64,000 nucleotides of DNA from Streptococcus intermedius SK54 = ATCC 27335 (GCF_000413475.1 NZ_ATFK01000002.1:186001-250000); one strand, 5' to 3'; shown: positions 38,443-47,777, counted from the stretch's first letter. A program made the numbers and translations. Notes: a model not told the origin generated them from the sequence alone.

Positions 38443-39072
38443 ATGATTCGTTTAGAAAAAGTAAGTAAACAATTTGGAGAACGGCTGCTATTTTCGGATA
38501 TTTCTATTGAATTTAAGGCAGGTAAAACATATGCTCTAATCGGATTAAGTGGTAGCGGCAAAACAACCTTGTTAAATATGCTGGCAAAATTAGAGAGTTA
38601 TGAAGGTCAAATTATTTATCGTGGAAAGAATTTGAAACAATATAAAACCAGCGACTTTTTCCGCAAGGAACTGGGCTATCTTTTTCAAAATTTTGGTTTA
38701 TTAGAAAATCAAACGATTGATGAAAATTTAAGATTAGGTTTAATTGGACAAAAGTTGAAAAAAGATGAGCGGCAAAAGAGGGAATTAGAAGCTCTAAAAA
38801 ATGTAGGGTTGGACTATCTTGACTTAGGCAAAAGGATTTTTGAACTATCTGGTGGTGAGGCTCAGCGTGTTGCCTTGGCTAAAATTATCTTAAAAAATCC
38901 GCCTCTTATCTTGGCGGATGAACCAACAGCTGCCCTTGATCCTGAAACATCAAAAGATATTATGACAAGACTGATAGCTTTAAAAAATGACCATAGAGTC
39001 ATTGTTATTGCAACGCATAATCCTATCATTTGGGAGATGGCAGATGAAGTTATTTCTATTCATGATTTGTAA
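38443..39072 (+). CDS. ABC transporter ATPase of the lactococcin 972 group
   Basis: 209 aa. Walker A GLSGSGKTT, signature LSGGEAQRVALAK, Walker B LILADEPTAALD, and switch His (ATHNP). Closest in style to LolD/MacB-type ATPases. With the 665-aa membrane protein it should form an exporter or self-protection pump for the bacteriocin. Directly follows that gene (ATAAGATG junction) and ends the operon. Confidence 0.88.
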   Translation: MIRLEKVSKQFGERLLFSDISIEFKAGKTYALIGLSGSGKTTLLNMLAKLESYEGQIIYRGKNLKQYKTSDFFRKELGYLFQNFGLLENQTIDENLRLGLIGQKLKKDERQKRELEALKNVGLDYLDLGKRIFELSGGEAQRVALAKIILKNPPLILADEPTAALDPETSKDIMTRLIALKNDHRVIVIATHNPIIWEMADEVISIHDL

Positions 39073-39262
39073 ATGTGAAATAATTTTACTTATATTGCCT
39101 TTAGCTTCTTTTGTTGAAATATGAGAGAAACAGAGAGTAGAATAAAAATTAGTAACGCGAGGGGATCGCTCTGCCTCCGCAAGAATGGCTAGGTCTGACA
39201 AAAGTTGTTACACTAATTTCAGACTATTTAGCAAATACATCTTGTAGTTTATAGTAAAAAAT

Positions 39263-39296
39263 TAGAGGTTTGTGACAGTTGTCCTAACCTCTTTTG
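39263..39296. terminator. Terminator between the bacteriocin locus and the ROK gene
   Basis: AGAGGTT pairs with AACCTCT over a long loop and is followed by TTTT. The rest of 39.08-39.33 kb shows no gene. Confidence 0.5.
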
Positions 39297-39335
39297 TAAT
39301 AAAAATACGCACTAAGTTCAGAAGTCATAATAAAG

Positions 39336-40514
39336 TTAAATAGACAAAAATTCTTTTTGCAGACAAAGCGCAACGCCAGCTATTGCGCCAGTGAAGTCAT
39401 CGTAAGGCTCGATGATGAGTTCAGGTAAGTCTTTGAAGAGTAATTTTGGCTGTTGGGCAATTTCTTGGTAGAATGCTGCAATGACTTTGTCATCAGTCAG
39501 AATGGGGCTGTGCAGATAAATTTTCTTGGCATCAATTATCATACTGAGGTTGAGAAGGGATTGTGCCAGATACTTAAATGCCAAATGCAAGATATTGAGG
39601 ACGGATTGGTCTCCTAAGTTGTATGCCGTAAGAATAGTTTGAATCGTGATCTCTTCTTTATCTGTGACAAGTGATTTTAAATGTGTTAACTCGGCAGTTT
39701 CAAAGATGATTTTAGCTTTTTTTATCAGCCAGCTTTCACTAGCATAAGTCTGCAAACAGCCTCTGCGTCCACAACCACAGACTTCTCCGTCAGGACAAAC
39801 GACGGTATGACCAATTTCGCCGATGACAATATTGGTTTTGCCGTAGATTTTGCCATTGTACATATAAGAGCAGTGCATACCCCTTGCAAAATGAAAATAG
39901 ATAAAATTCTCATCCAGTTGGTAAGCAGAAAAAAGGCGCTTTGCTAGTGCCATGCAATTGACATTATTAGAAAAGTAAATTGGAAAAGAAAACTCGTTTT
40001 TAATCTTCGCTAAATCAAATTGTTTCCATGTTTGATTATTTGTTGTAATCAAATCATTGTGCAGATATCGCCCTGGAATGGCTACTCCTACAGCCTGAAT
40101 CGGATAGGATACATGTTGAGAAATGAATTGTCTCAGTAAGTGACAAAATGAATCTGCACCTTCTGACAGAATCTTTTCTGAGCTGACAGTTGCTTTCTCT
40201 TTATCAATCACATTTCCTGTATTATCACTCAACACAAAAGAAAAATATTTTTCTGATAGTTCGCAACCGATGAAATAAGAGTGCTGTTTTTTTATACCCA
40301 AGAGGATTTTCTTTCGCCCGACTTTTGTGTGTTCTTCATCTTCCCCCAGCTCATACAGCAGTTTTTCTTGGATCAAACTTCCTGTAATCGCACTAACTGT
40401 AGCAGGAGTAATGCCCGTCTCTTTTGAAATATCAATGCGAGAAATTGGCCCCTTGGCGTAAATTTTATCTAAAATAATTGTTCGTAATTCAGCTTGTTTT
40501 TTCGTTTGATTCAT
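39336..40514 (-). CDS. ROK family transcriptional regulator (NagC/XylR-like)
   Basis: 392 aa. N-terminal winged HTH (ISRIDISKETGITPATVSAI, about residues 24-43) fused to a ROK sugar-binding domain with the zinc motif CGCGRRGCLQTYAS. The latter follows GEIGHTVV, as in NagC/Mlc/XylR. It is divergent from the beta-glucan PTS operon, with 172 bp between, and is the natural candidate to regulate it in response to a sugar or sugar phosphate. Confidence 0.88.
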   Translation of the reverse strand: MNQTKKQAELRTIILDKIYAKGPISRIDISKETGITPATVSAITGSLIQEKLLYELGEDEEHTKVGRKKILLGIKKQHSYFIGCELSEKYFSFVLSDNTGNVIDKEKATVSSEKILSEGADSFCHLLRQFISQHVSYPIQAVGVAIPGRYLHNDLITTNNQTWKQFDLAKIKNEFSFPIYFSNNVNCMALAKRLFSAYQLDENFIYFHFARGMHCSYMYNGKIYGKTNIVIGEIGHTVVCPDGEVCGCGRRGCLQTYASESWLIKKAKIIFETAELTHLKSLVTDKEEITIQTILTAYNLGDQSVLNILHLAFKYLAQSLLNLSMIIDAKKIYLHSPILTDDKVIAAFYQEIAQQPKLLFKDLPELIIEPYDDFTGAIAGVALCLQKEFLSI

Positions 40515-40573
40515 TATCTACCATCCTTCCCTGCATCTATTATATATTGATTATAAAAAATTATCAAATATAA

Positions 40574-40588
40574 GTGAAAGCGCTTGAC
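40574..40588 (+). promoter_or_regulatory. cre-like site upstream of the beta-glucan operon
   Basis: GTGAAAGCGCTTGAC matches the CcpA cre pattern at the core and lies upstream of a TATAAT box at about 40612. Confidence 0.55.
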
Positions 40589-40686
40589 TTTTACGAAAAA
40601 TCGTTTTAAAATATAATTAAAAAGTAAGATAAAGTTGATTTTATCTGCTGATTAATAATATATTATAACCAAAGGAGATTGTAAAG

Positions 40687-41952
40687 ATGGACAAATTTTT
40701 ACAAGAGAAGTTAATGCCCATTGCCATTAAGCTGGGAAATAATAAAGGCTTAGTGGCAATTCGGGATGGAATTACGCTTGCAGTACCATTACTGTTGATT
40801 GGTTCTTTGTTTATGGTTATTGCTAGTTTTCCTGTTCCAGGATGGGAAGCTTATTTGACAAAAATTGGGGTTTCTGCCTATCTATGGAAAGGCGTGGATA
40901 GTAGTTTTGGTCTGATTGGTTTGGTAGCCAGTTTTGGGATTGCCTACTATATGAGCCGCCAATACAAAGTGGATGGGATTCCTTCTGGGATTATCTCGCT
41001 TGCTGCCTTTATCACAGTGACACCATTCCTTGCTACTAAAACAGGAAACGGTGTTCCCACAGCATTTTTAGCTTCACAAGGTCTTTTTGTAGCAATCATT
41101 CTTGGTTTGGTAAATGGTTATATCTATCAATGGTTCATCAATCATAATGTCCAAATTAAAATGCCTGATGGTGTTCCACCGGCAGTTTCAAAAAGTTTCA
41201 GCGCCATTATTCCAGGTGCAGTGATTATCACAGGTTGGTTGTTGGTTTATGCCCTTTTAGCAAGTTTAAAACTACCAAATTTGCATGCAGTAGCTCAAAC
41301 TGTTTTAGGAAAACCGCTAGGCCTACTAGGTAATAATTTATTTGGTTTGATGATTCTAGTTGCTTTAAATAGTTCATTCTGGTTTGTTGGACTTCATGGA
41401 GGCAATGTTGTCAATGCGGTTATGAAACCATTGTGGCTTTCGAATCTCGATGCCAATAAAGTTGCTTATCAAGCAGGGGAAAAACTACCGCATATCTTTA
41501 CCAGTGTCTTTATGGATAATTTTGTCTTCATTGGCGGTGGCGGCGCAACTATTGGCTTGGTATTAGCGATTGGTTATTTGGCGAAAAAGAGAAAATCAAG
41601 CAAACAAATCAAAACACTGGCACCTATTACAGTGGTTCCAGGTTTGTTCAATATCAATGAGCCAACGATGTTTGGTGTTCCAATTGTCTTAAATATCTTG
41701 CTTCTGTTCCCATTCATTTTGGCACCGATTGCGAATCTCATCGTTGCATGGTCATCCATGGCAAGTGGTCTTGTACCGTTAACATATACTGACCCAGGTT
41801 GGACAACTCCTCCGATTATTAGTGGCTTGCTGGCAACGGGAAGTTTTAAAGCGTCTATTTTACAAGCTGTTCTTATTGTAATTGATATTTTAATCTATAT
41901 TCCATTTGTGATTGCTATTGAAAAACGCTTTAAAGCAGAAGAAAATCAGTAG
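40687..41952 (+). CDS. PTS EIIC, cellobiose/lactose family
   Basis: 421 aa membrane permease with about ten helices. The N terminus KFLQEKLMPIAIKLGNNKGL and FVGLHGGNVVNAVMKPLWL followed by FNINEPTMFGVPIVLN are EIIC hallmarks of the CelB type. EIIB and EIIA are encoded as separate proteins at the end of the same unit. The presence of a secreted GH16 enzyme inside the operon suggests a beta-1,3- or mixed-linkage gluco-oligosaccharide as substrate. AAAGGAG precedes the ATG. Confidence 0.92.
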   Translation: MDKFLQEKLMPIAIKLGNNKGLVAIRDGITLAVPLLLIGSLFMVIASFPVPGWEAYLTKIGVSAYLWKGVDSSFGLIGLVASFGIAYYMSRQYKVDGIPSGIISLAAFITVTPFLATKTGNGVPTAFLASQGLFVAIILGLVNGYIYQWFINHNVQIKMPDGVPPAVSKSFSAIIPGAVIITGWLLVYALLASLKLPNLHAVAQTVLGKPLGLLGNNLFGLMILVALNSSFWFVGLHGGNVVNAVMKPLWLSNLDANKVAYQAGEKLPHIFTSVFMDNFVFIGGGGATIGLVLAIGYLAKKRKSSKQIKTLAPITVVPGLFNINEPTMFGVPIVLNILLLFPFILAPIANLIVAWSSMASGLVPLTYTDPGWTTPPIISGLLATGSFKASILQAVLIVIDILIYIPFVIAIEKRFKAEENQ

Positions 41953-41964
41953 GGAGATGAGAAT

Positions 41965-42861
41965 ATGAAACGATTAATTAGTGCAAATCCTTCGGAAATT
42001 TTGAATATGACAGCCCAAGAGCTCAAGCAAAGCATTCAAGCGAGTGAAGGGCGGGTTGTCTTATCTGAAAATGTGGTCATTCGTGAAACCTTTATCGGAG
42101 ATATCACCAATGCTGAAATTGCAAGAGCGTTCGGCGCAGATATGATTCTACTGAATTGTTTAGATGTTTTTCAGCCAGAAATATTTGGCTTAGATTGTAA
42201 AAAAGAGCAAATTGTTCACGAATTGCATCGCTTAGTGGGAGCTCCGATTGGAGTGAATTTAGAACCTGTTGATTTGGAAGCTGATATGTTGGAAGAAGTA
42301 CAAGTGATTGCTGCCGGTCGGCAAGCTAGTCAGGCTTCTTTTGAGCAAATCGAAAAATTAGGTTTTGATTTTGTTTGTTTGACAGGTAATCCAGGAACAG
42401 GAGTTAGCAATAAAGAAATTATTGATGCAGTAAAATTAGCTAAGCAGCATTTTTCAGGTTTGATTATAGCTGGGAAAATGCACGGTGCAGGGGTATCTGA
42501 GCCGGTTGCAGACATTCAGATAGCTGAACAATTATTAGAAGCTGGTGCAGATGTGATTTTGGTGCCAGCGGTTGGTACAGTTCCTGCTTTTAGTGATGAA
42601 GAAATGAGAGCTGTCGTAGATCTAGTACATAGTAAAAGAGGTTTAGTCTTAAGCGCTATTGGCACTAGCCAAGAGACGTCAGATATTGAAACAATTAAAC
42701 AAATCGCACTTCGTAATAAAATTTGTGGTGTTGATATTCAACATATTGGGGATGCAGGCTATGGTGGTTTGGCAGTAGTGGATAATATTTATGCACTGAG
42801 CAATACTATTCGTGGCATTCGACATACTGTGTCACGTTTAGCAAGATCCGTTAATCGGTAG
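41965..42861 (+). CDS. DUF7916 family TIM-barrel-like protein
   Basis: 298 aa. Features: ITNAEIARAFGADMILLNCLDVFQP, GVNLEPVD, LTGNPGTGVSN, AGKMHGAG, GADVILVPAVGTVPAF and GDAGYGGLAVVDNI, a pattern of beta-alpha repeats ending in phosphate-binding-like Gly loops. Homologues are widely mislabelled as haloacid dehalogenase or PEP phosphonomutase-like and often accompany PTS genes. No reaction is established that I know of; a sugar-phosphate-related enzyme is plausible. It sits 12 bp after EIIC. Confidence 0.7.
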   Translation: MKRLISANPSEILNMTAQELKQSIQASEGRVVLSENVVIRETFIGDITNAEIARAFGADMILLNCLDVFQPEIFGLDCKKEQIVHELHRLVGAPIGVNLEPVDLEADMLEEVQVIAAGRQASQASFEQIEKLGFDFVCLTGNPGTGVSNKEIIDAVKLAKQHFSGLIIAGKMHGAGVSEPVADIQIAEQLLEAGADVILVPAVGTVPAFSDEEMRAVVDLVHSKRGLVLSAIGTSQETSDIETIKQIALRNKICGVDIQHIGDAGYGGLAVVDNIYALSNTIRGIRHTVSRLARSVNR

Positions 42862-42881
42862 AAATGTGAGGATGAGTGAAA

Positions 42882-44573
42882 ATGGAGAAAAAAAGATTTT
42901 CACTGGTAATACTAGTAACCGTGTGCTGTATGTTGTTTGCATCCCATAAGGTCTTTGCCGACACAAATCTCGTAAAGAATTGGGATTTTGAACAGGGCGA
43001 AGCCGGCTGGACTTCCAGAAATAAAGGTGAAATTAGTTCTAAAGTCAGCTATGGTAACGGGAAATATTCAGGTGTAGTTCCTGCAACGGCAATTACAAAT
43101 AATAAAGCCAGTGGCTACATTGGGCAAGTTATTGATGTAAAACCAAATACAACGTACACTGTTTCAGCTTATGCTAAAACAGATACGGAAGGAGCTATAG
43201 GTTATTTTACAGCGAGATGGTTTGACAATAATACGCAAGGAGAACTTGTGAAAAATTCTTCAGGAGCAGCAGTTGATCAGAATGTCAACACGACTCGCTG
43301 GAAAAAATATACCTTTACTTTTCATTCTGGGAATCATCGCAAAGTATTACTCCAATTGGTAAAATGGTCAGATGATGAAAGAACGAAAAAGTCTAACATA
43401 TACATTGATAATGTTGAAATGAAAGCCCAGTCTAATCAACAAAGCTATAAAGAAATTTGGCGTGATGATTTTGATGGCACAGAACTGGATAAGACAAATT
43501 GGGGTTATGAATTAGGCTCAATTCGAGGCATCGAACAACAACATTACGTTAGAAGCAAAGAGAATGTCTTCTTGCGAGATGGCAATCTTATCTTAAGAGC
43601 AACCAATCGTGCTCCCGAAGATCAATATGCAAATCCGCGCGACAAAAGCCGCAAGGTTATTTATAATTCTGGCAGCGTGAGAACGCATGGAAAGAAAGAA
43701 TTCCTCTATGGTCGTCTCGAGGTACGCGCGAAACTTCCGAAAGGTCAAGGAGTTTTTCCGGCATTTTGGACTCTGGGTTCAGATTTTACATTAGATGGCA
43801 AGATTCATTCAGCTCAAGGACATGGTTGGCCTTCAACTGGTGAAATTGATATCATGGAATTAGTTGGAGAACAAAATCTGCTCTCCAGAGGAAATCGTAC
43901 AGTTTACCAAACACTTCATTATGGTCAAAGAGAAAAAGATAATGGAAAATTTGCTGGAAATGGTACAGCCTACAGTCTTCCTAATGGGACTTTTAATGAT
44001 GATTATCATACATTTGCGATTGACTGGTATAAAGATCACATTGATTGGTTAGTAGATAATAAAGTGGTTCGTTCAGTCCGTTATAGCGATGATGAAACTG
44101 CTAGAAAAATCTTGAACAAACCGCAATTTGCCCAATTAAACTTAGCAATGGGTGGTGCTTGGCCAGGACCAGTTGGTCAAAACTTAGCAGGTACTGAATT
44201 TGCTATAGACTATGTTTCATACTCTCGCAATGCGGAGCAAGAAAAACAAGCGCAAGAATATTATGCGAATGCTCCTAAGTTAAATGGCGTTCGCAATGTG
44301 ACTATTTCAAAAGGTCAAATTCCTGACTTATTAAAGGGAATTACTGCAACACCAGGTTATCAGGTGGATTACTCAATTGACAATGAGCAGTCATTCCAAG
44401 ATAAGGGTGGTAACACTTCTGTTGATTTATTGGTAAAAGGGCAAGCTGAAAAAAATAAAATTGCGCAATTGAAACCAGGAGTGTATAATATTCACTATAG
44501 CGCTTATTCGTCAAATATGACTTATGAATCAAAAGTTGCTAGAAAAACGGTGACTTTGACAATTACTGAATAG
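42882..44573 (+). CDS. Secreted GH16 beta-glucanase with N-terminal carbohydrate-binding domain
   Basis: 563 aa. Signal peptide (MEKKRFSLVILVTVCCMLFA... cleaved near KVFA/DT), a CBM4/9-like beta-sandwich (NLVKNWDFEQGEAGW, about 30-185), then the GH16 catalytic domain (about 190-450) with nucleophile/acid motif GEIDIMELVGE. A short Ig-like C-terminal segment follows. No LPXTG anchor, so it is released. It should hydrolyse beta-1,3(-1,4)-glucans outside the cell. ATG 42882 is nine bases after GAGGA; an in-frame GTG at 42876 is only 3 bases from it. Confidence 0.92.
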   Translation: MEKKRFSLVILVTVCCMLFASHKVFADTNLVKNWDFEQGEAGWTSRNKGEISSKVSYGNGKYSGVVPATAITNNKASGYIGQVIDVKPNTTYTVSAYAKTDTEGAIGYFTARWFDNNTQGELVKNSSGAAVDQNVNTTRWKKYTFTFHSGNHRKVLLQLVKWSDDERTKKSNIYIDNVEMKAQSNQQSYKEIWRDDFDGTELDKTNWGYELGSIRGIEQQHYVRSKENVFLRDGNLILRATNRAPEDQYANPRDKSRKVIYNSGSVRTHGKKEFLYGRLEVRAKLPKGQGVFPAFWTLGSDFTLDGKIHSAQGHGWPSTGEIDIMELVGEQNLLSRGNRTVYQTLHYGQREKDNGKFAGNGTAYSLPNGTFNDDYHTFAIDWYKDHIDWLVDNKVVRSVRYSDDETARKILNKPQFAQLNLAMGGAWPGPVGQNLAGTEFAIDYVSYSRNAEQEKQAQEYYANAPKLNGVRNVTISKGQIPDLLKGITATPGYQVDYSIDNEQSFQDKGGNTSVDLLVKGQAEKNKIAQLKPGVYNIHYSAYSSNMTYESKVARKTVTLTITE

Positions 44574-44590
44574 AAAGGAATAAAAAAACC

Positions 44591-44911
44591 ATGGCTAAAA
44601 TAACCATTATGTTGGCATGTGCTGCGGGTATGAGTACCAGCTTGCTTGTTACAAAAATGCAAGCTGCAGCCGATGAAAAAGGATTAGATGCAGAAATTTT
44701 TGCAGTTCCAGCACCAGAAGTAGATGATATCCTTTCTGAGAAGAAAGTAGATGTCTTGTTATTGGGCCCGCAAGTGCGCTATCTTTTAGATCAATTTACA
44801 GAAAAGTTAGCTCAAAAGAATATCCCAGTTGGAGTTATCCCAATGGTGGATTATGGCATGATGAACGGTTCAAAGGTGCTAGCATTAGCTGAGGAACTGA
44901 TCGGAGGCTAG
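44591..44911 (+). CDS. PTS EIIB, cellobiose type
   Basis: 106 aa. MLACAAGMSTSLLV carries the phosphorylated Cys at residue 10 in the lactose/cellobiose-family EIIB loop. It passes phosphate from EIIA to the sugar at EIIC. It follows the GH16 gene by 17 bp, behind AAAGGAA. Confidence 0.92.
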   Translation: MAKITIMLACAAGMSTSLLVTKMQAAADEKGLDAEIFAVPAPEVDDILSEKKVDVLLLGPQVRYLLDQFTEKLAQKNIPVGVIPMVDYGMMNGSKVLALAEELIGG

Positions 44912-44920
44912 AAGGTTGAT

Positions 44921-45238
44921 ATGGAAAATTCAAATTTAGAAAGTATCATGTCCCTCATTATGTATGGTGGCGAGGCGAAGAGCAATGCTTTTGAAGCAAT
45001 TCAAAAAGCTAAAAAAGGCCTTTTTGAAGAAGCACATGAAAAGTTAAAAGCAGCAGATGAGGCATTAGTTTTAGCACACAAGTCACAGACAGAAATGCTG
45101 ACACAGGAAGCTCAAGGTGAAAAAATTGAGTTTAGTCTTTTAATGGTGCATGCTCAAGATCATTTGATGACTAGTTTAACTTTTATTGATTTGGCAAAAG
45201 AAGTTGTTGATATACATGAACGTCTAAACAAGATATGA
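44921..45238 (+). CDS. PTS EIIA, lactose/cellobiose type
   Basis: 105 aa all-helical protein; LLMVHAQDHLMTS has the phosphorylated His (H77). It is the last gene of the operon, which thereby encodes a full EII complex together with its own secreted depolymerase. Confidence 0.93.
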   Translation: MENSNLESIMSLIMYGGEAKSNAFEAIQKAKKGLFEEAHEKLKAADEALVLAHKSQTEMLTQEAQGEKIEFSLLMVHAQDHLMTSLTFIDLAKEVVDIHERLNKI

Positions 45239-45264
45239 CTGAAGTGATTGAGACGAAAACCTCT

Positions 45265-45308
45265 TTACCTTGGTAGAGCAGAAAAGTGCTTTACCAAGGT
45301 TTTTTTGT
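45265..45308 (+). terminator. Terminator of the beta-glucan operon
   Basis: ACCTTGGTAGAGCA pairs with TGCTTTACCAAGGT (one mismatch), then T7. Confidence 0.9.
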
Positions 45309-45385
45309 TTGAAGAGGCTTATCCCTACAGCTTTCTATACACAGAAAATATTTAAAAATATGATTTCAAATTGTAAAATGCAAGC

Positions 45386-45414
45386 TTGACAAAAAAATCT
45401 AAAAGTAGTATTAT
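45386..45414 (+). promoter_or_regulatory. Promoter of the TetR-MATE unit
   Basis: TTGACA (45386-45391), 17 bp, TATTAT (45409-45414). The bases after it (ACCGACGACCTAGTC) may hold the TetR operator. Confidence 0.65.
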
Positions 45415-45451
45415 TTCATTACCGACGACCTAGTCTATAAGGAGTTGGATC

Positions 45452-46021
45452 ATGGAAAGAAAAAGATTAAGTAAAGAAAAAAGAAGAAAACAGATTAAAG
45501 AGATTGCCTTGAAACTTTTTGTGGACAAAGGGTATTCAAAAATTACTATGGAAGAAATAGTACAGGCAGTAGGGATATCCAAAGGTGGAATGTACCATCA
45601 TTTTTCCAATAAAGAGGAGATTTTCTTAGAACTTTTAAGAGATGGTGATGAGTATAGAAAAGATATTGTGCAAAAATCTATGAGGGAAAATTTACTGAGT
45701 CGAAGAGACAAAATTGTGGACATTTTGTTGGAAAGAATCTTGGATAAAAATCCGTATAAAGATTTATACACTGTATTTCTTATAGAGATGCAGGGAAATG
45801 ATAAATTTAAAATGTTATTTGAAAAAATATATGATGAAAGTCATGATAACTTTGTGGAATTTATTAAAAAGGAAGGATTGGAGGAATACAATGCAATAAG
45901 TAATCGTGAATTTACTTTTTTGATGAACTGTTTGTATATGGGCATTTATCTGTTTGATAATGTCGATAGAGCAAAACTGAAAGAGATGCTCAAGCTTATG
46001 TTTGAGGCTTATCTAACATAA
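45452..46021 (+). CDS. TetR family regulator
   Basis: 189 aa. N-terminal HTH TMEEIVQAVGISKGGMYHHF (about residues 31-50), then a helical ligand domain. It sits 62 bp before a MATE exporter in the same orientation and presumably represses it and itself. The codon use is rich in ATA and AGA/AGG, unlike most genes in the window, which suggests acquisition from a clostridia-like donor. Confidence 0.9.
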   Translation: MERKRLSKEKRRKQIKEIALKLFVDKGYSKITMEEIVQAVGISKGGMYHHFSNKEEIFLELLRDGDEYRKDIVQKSMRENLLSRRDKIVDILLERILDKNPYKDLYTVFLIEMQGNDKFKMLFEKIYDESHDNFVEFIKKEGLEEYNAISNREFTFLMNCLYMGIYLFDNVDRAKLKEMLKLMFEAYLT

Positions 46022-46083
46022 TTCTAGTTAGAGACTATATTTAAACTTTAAAGGCGTGAAGAAATGTTTGAAAGGAAAAACAT

Positions 46084-47436
46084 GTGAATAAAGAAAAAGA
46101 AATGATATTAAATGAAGATTTATGGAAAGTTTGTTATAAGCTTTCACTGCCGGCTATTATTGCCATGATTTTATATGGGTTAAACGTCATTTTTGATGGA
46201 ATATTTGTAGGTAGATTAGTAGGAGAGACAGCATTTGCTGGAATATCCATCGTTTATCCTCTTACACAATTGAGTCTAGGATTAGGTTCATTAGTGGGTG
46301 TAGGAGCGGGTTCTTACCTCAGTATTTTGTTAGGTGAAGATGACAAGGACACTCAGGGAAAAATTGTCGGAAATGCAAATTTGATTTCCATAGTAGTTAC
46401 AGTGATTATAATGTTTTTCGGGTTCGTGTTTATGACACCCTTACTCACATCTATCGGAGCTGAAGGAGAGGCCTTGTCCTACGCTGTGACTTACTTCAGG
46501 ATTACCCTGATAGGGAGTTTCTTTTGGATTATAGGTCTTGCATACAATATGATAGTAAGAGCTGAAGGCAAGATGCAGACAGCTGCCATTATGATGGGAA
46601 TAGGTCTTGTGGTGAATATCATATCAAATTATATATTGATGAAGGTTCTCAATATGGGTGTCGCTGGAGCGGCATGGGGTACAAATATAGGTATGTTTGT
46701 TTATGCGTTCTTATTTGTAACCTATTGCAAGAAGGGAAAAGCGAGTTTTAATGCAAATATATTTACCATAAGAGCCGATAGAGAAATAATCAAAAAAATT
46801 ATTTCTTTAGGAATGCCATCACTTATTATGAGTGTAATGGGTATTATACAAGGCGTGATTATTCTAAGGGCATTGAAAGCCTATGGAAGTGAGCTTGATA
46901 TTACTTTTTATGGAGCTGTATTTAGGATATTTAATTTTTCTCTTACGCCTATTTATGGACTTATGAGAGCGTTGCAACCGGTGGCAGGTATAAATTACGG
47001 AGCTGAAAAATATGAAAGAAGTATAAGTTCGTTTAAAATATTTTCTTTTGTAGCATTGATCATCATGTTGCCATTTTGGCTTTTTTCGATGATTAGTCCA
47101 GAGCTTGTTTTAGGAAGTATGTTGCCGCAAGTCAATTTTGACCCTAGCTATATTTTCAGTTTCAGAATATTTATGTCAATTGCTCCACTGCTTTCTGTTA
47201 CTATGACAGCCATGACCTTCTGGCCGTCAATAAAAAAAGCCACTCCTGCAATGGCAATCGGACTTGGGAGACAGTTGTTTTTGTATATTCCTCTTATGAT
47301 TGTATTACCAAAAATTTTTGGTATCCAGTCCATATACATAGGATCATTTGTGATAGATATATGTCTCTCGGTAATTGTAATAGTGGTATTGTCTAAAGAT
47401 TTTAAAGATTTGAGGCAACTTAAAACTATGAAGTAA
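46084..47436 (+). CDS. MATE family efflux transporter
   Basis: 450 aa with 12 helices; DLWKVCYKLSLPAIIAMILY and the repeated half starting IISLGMPSLIMSVMG show the two six-helix halves of the DinF/NorM-like MATE fold. It exports cationic drugs or metabolites with Na+ or H+. A GTG start (46084) follows AAAGGAAAA; the ATG two bases earlier is out of frame, and an in-frame ATG occurs at 46102. Codon use as in the preceding TetR gene. Confidence 0.88.
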   Translation: MNKEKEMILNEDLWKVCYKLSLPAIIAMILYGLNVIFDGIFVGRLVGETAFAGISIVYPLTQLSLGLGSLVGVGAGSYLSILLGEDDKDTQGKIVGNANLISIVVTVIIMFFGFVFMTPLLTSIGAEGEALSYAVTYFRITLIGSFFWIIGLAYNMIVRAEGKMQTAAIMMGIGLVVNIISNYILMKVLNMGVAGAAWGTNIGMFVYAFLFVTYCKKGKASFNANIFTIRADREIIKKIISLGMPSLIMSVMGIIQGVIILRALKAYGSELDITFYGAVFRIFNFSLTPIYGLMRALQPVAGINYGAEKYERSISSFKIFSFVALIIMLPFWLFSMISPELVLGSMLPQVNFDPSYIFSFRIFMSIAPLLSVTMTAMTFWPSIKKATPAMAIGLGRQLFLYIPLMIVLPKIFGIQSIYIGSFVIDICLSVIVIVVLSKDFKDLRQLKTMK

Positions 47437-47716
47437 TTTGTTTCTAAAAAGGTTATAGTTTGCTTAAATTGATTAGGAAAGAGAACGATTTATAGTTAGT
47501 ATAAATAGACTCCTTGTTAATTATAGTGGGAAAGTTATAATTAAATATGAGAGAATCAGATTGGTTCTCTCTTTTGTGATATTCAAAACAAGTTGTGTTC
47601 CATCTTCAAGTGGCTAATTTTATTTTAGAACTTTCGTTGGTTTCGATTTAATAATGGTTTTTAAAAAGTTTTAGAAATCGTTTATAATGAAATGAAGTTG
47701 CGCTATCCTAACTTAT

Positions 47717-47777
47717 GGATTGTTAGTGGTCATGTAGGCAAATACGAAATAGAAAGTAGAGAAACTACTTTCTATTT
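47717..47777 (+). promoter_or_regulatory. BglG/LicT-type antiterminator leader (RAT plus terminator)
   Basis: GGATTGTTAGTGGTCATGTA followed by GGCAAA (47717-47742) matches the ribonucleic antiterminator pattern of BglG-family operons. A perfect 13-bp hairpin follows, AAATAGAAAGTAG/CTACTTTCTATTT (47747-47777), although the T run behind it is interrupted. Upstream TTATAAT at about 47684 could be the -10. It now precedes only a gene fragment. Confidence 0.6.
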
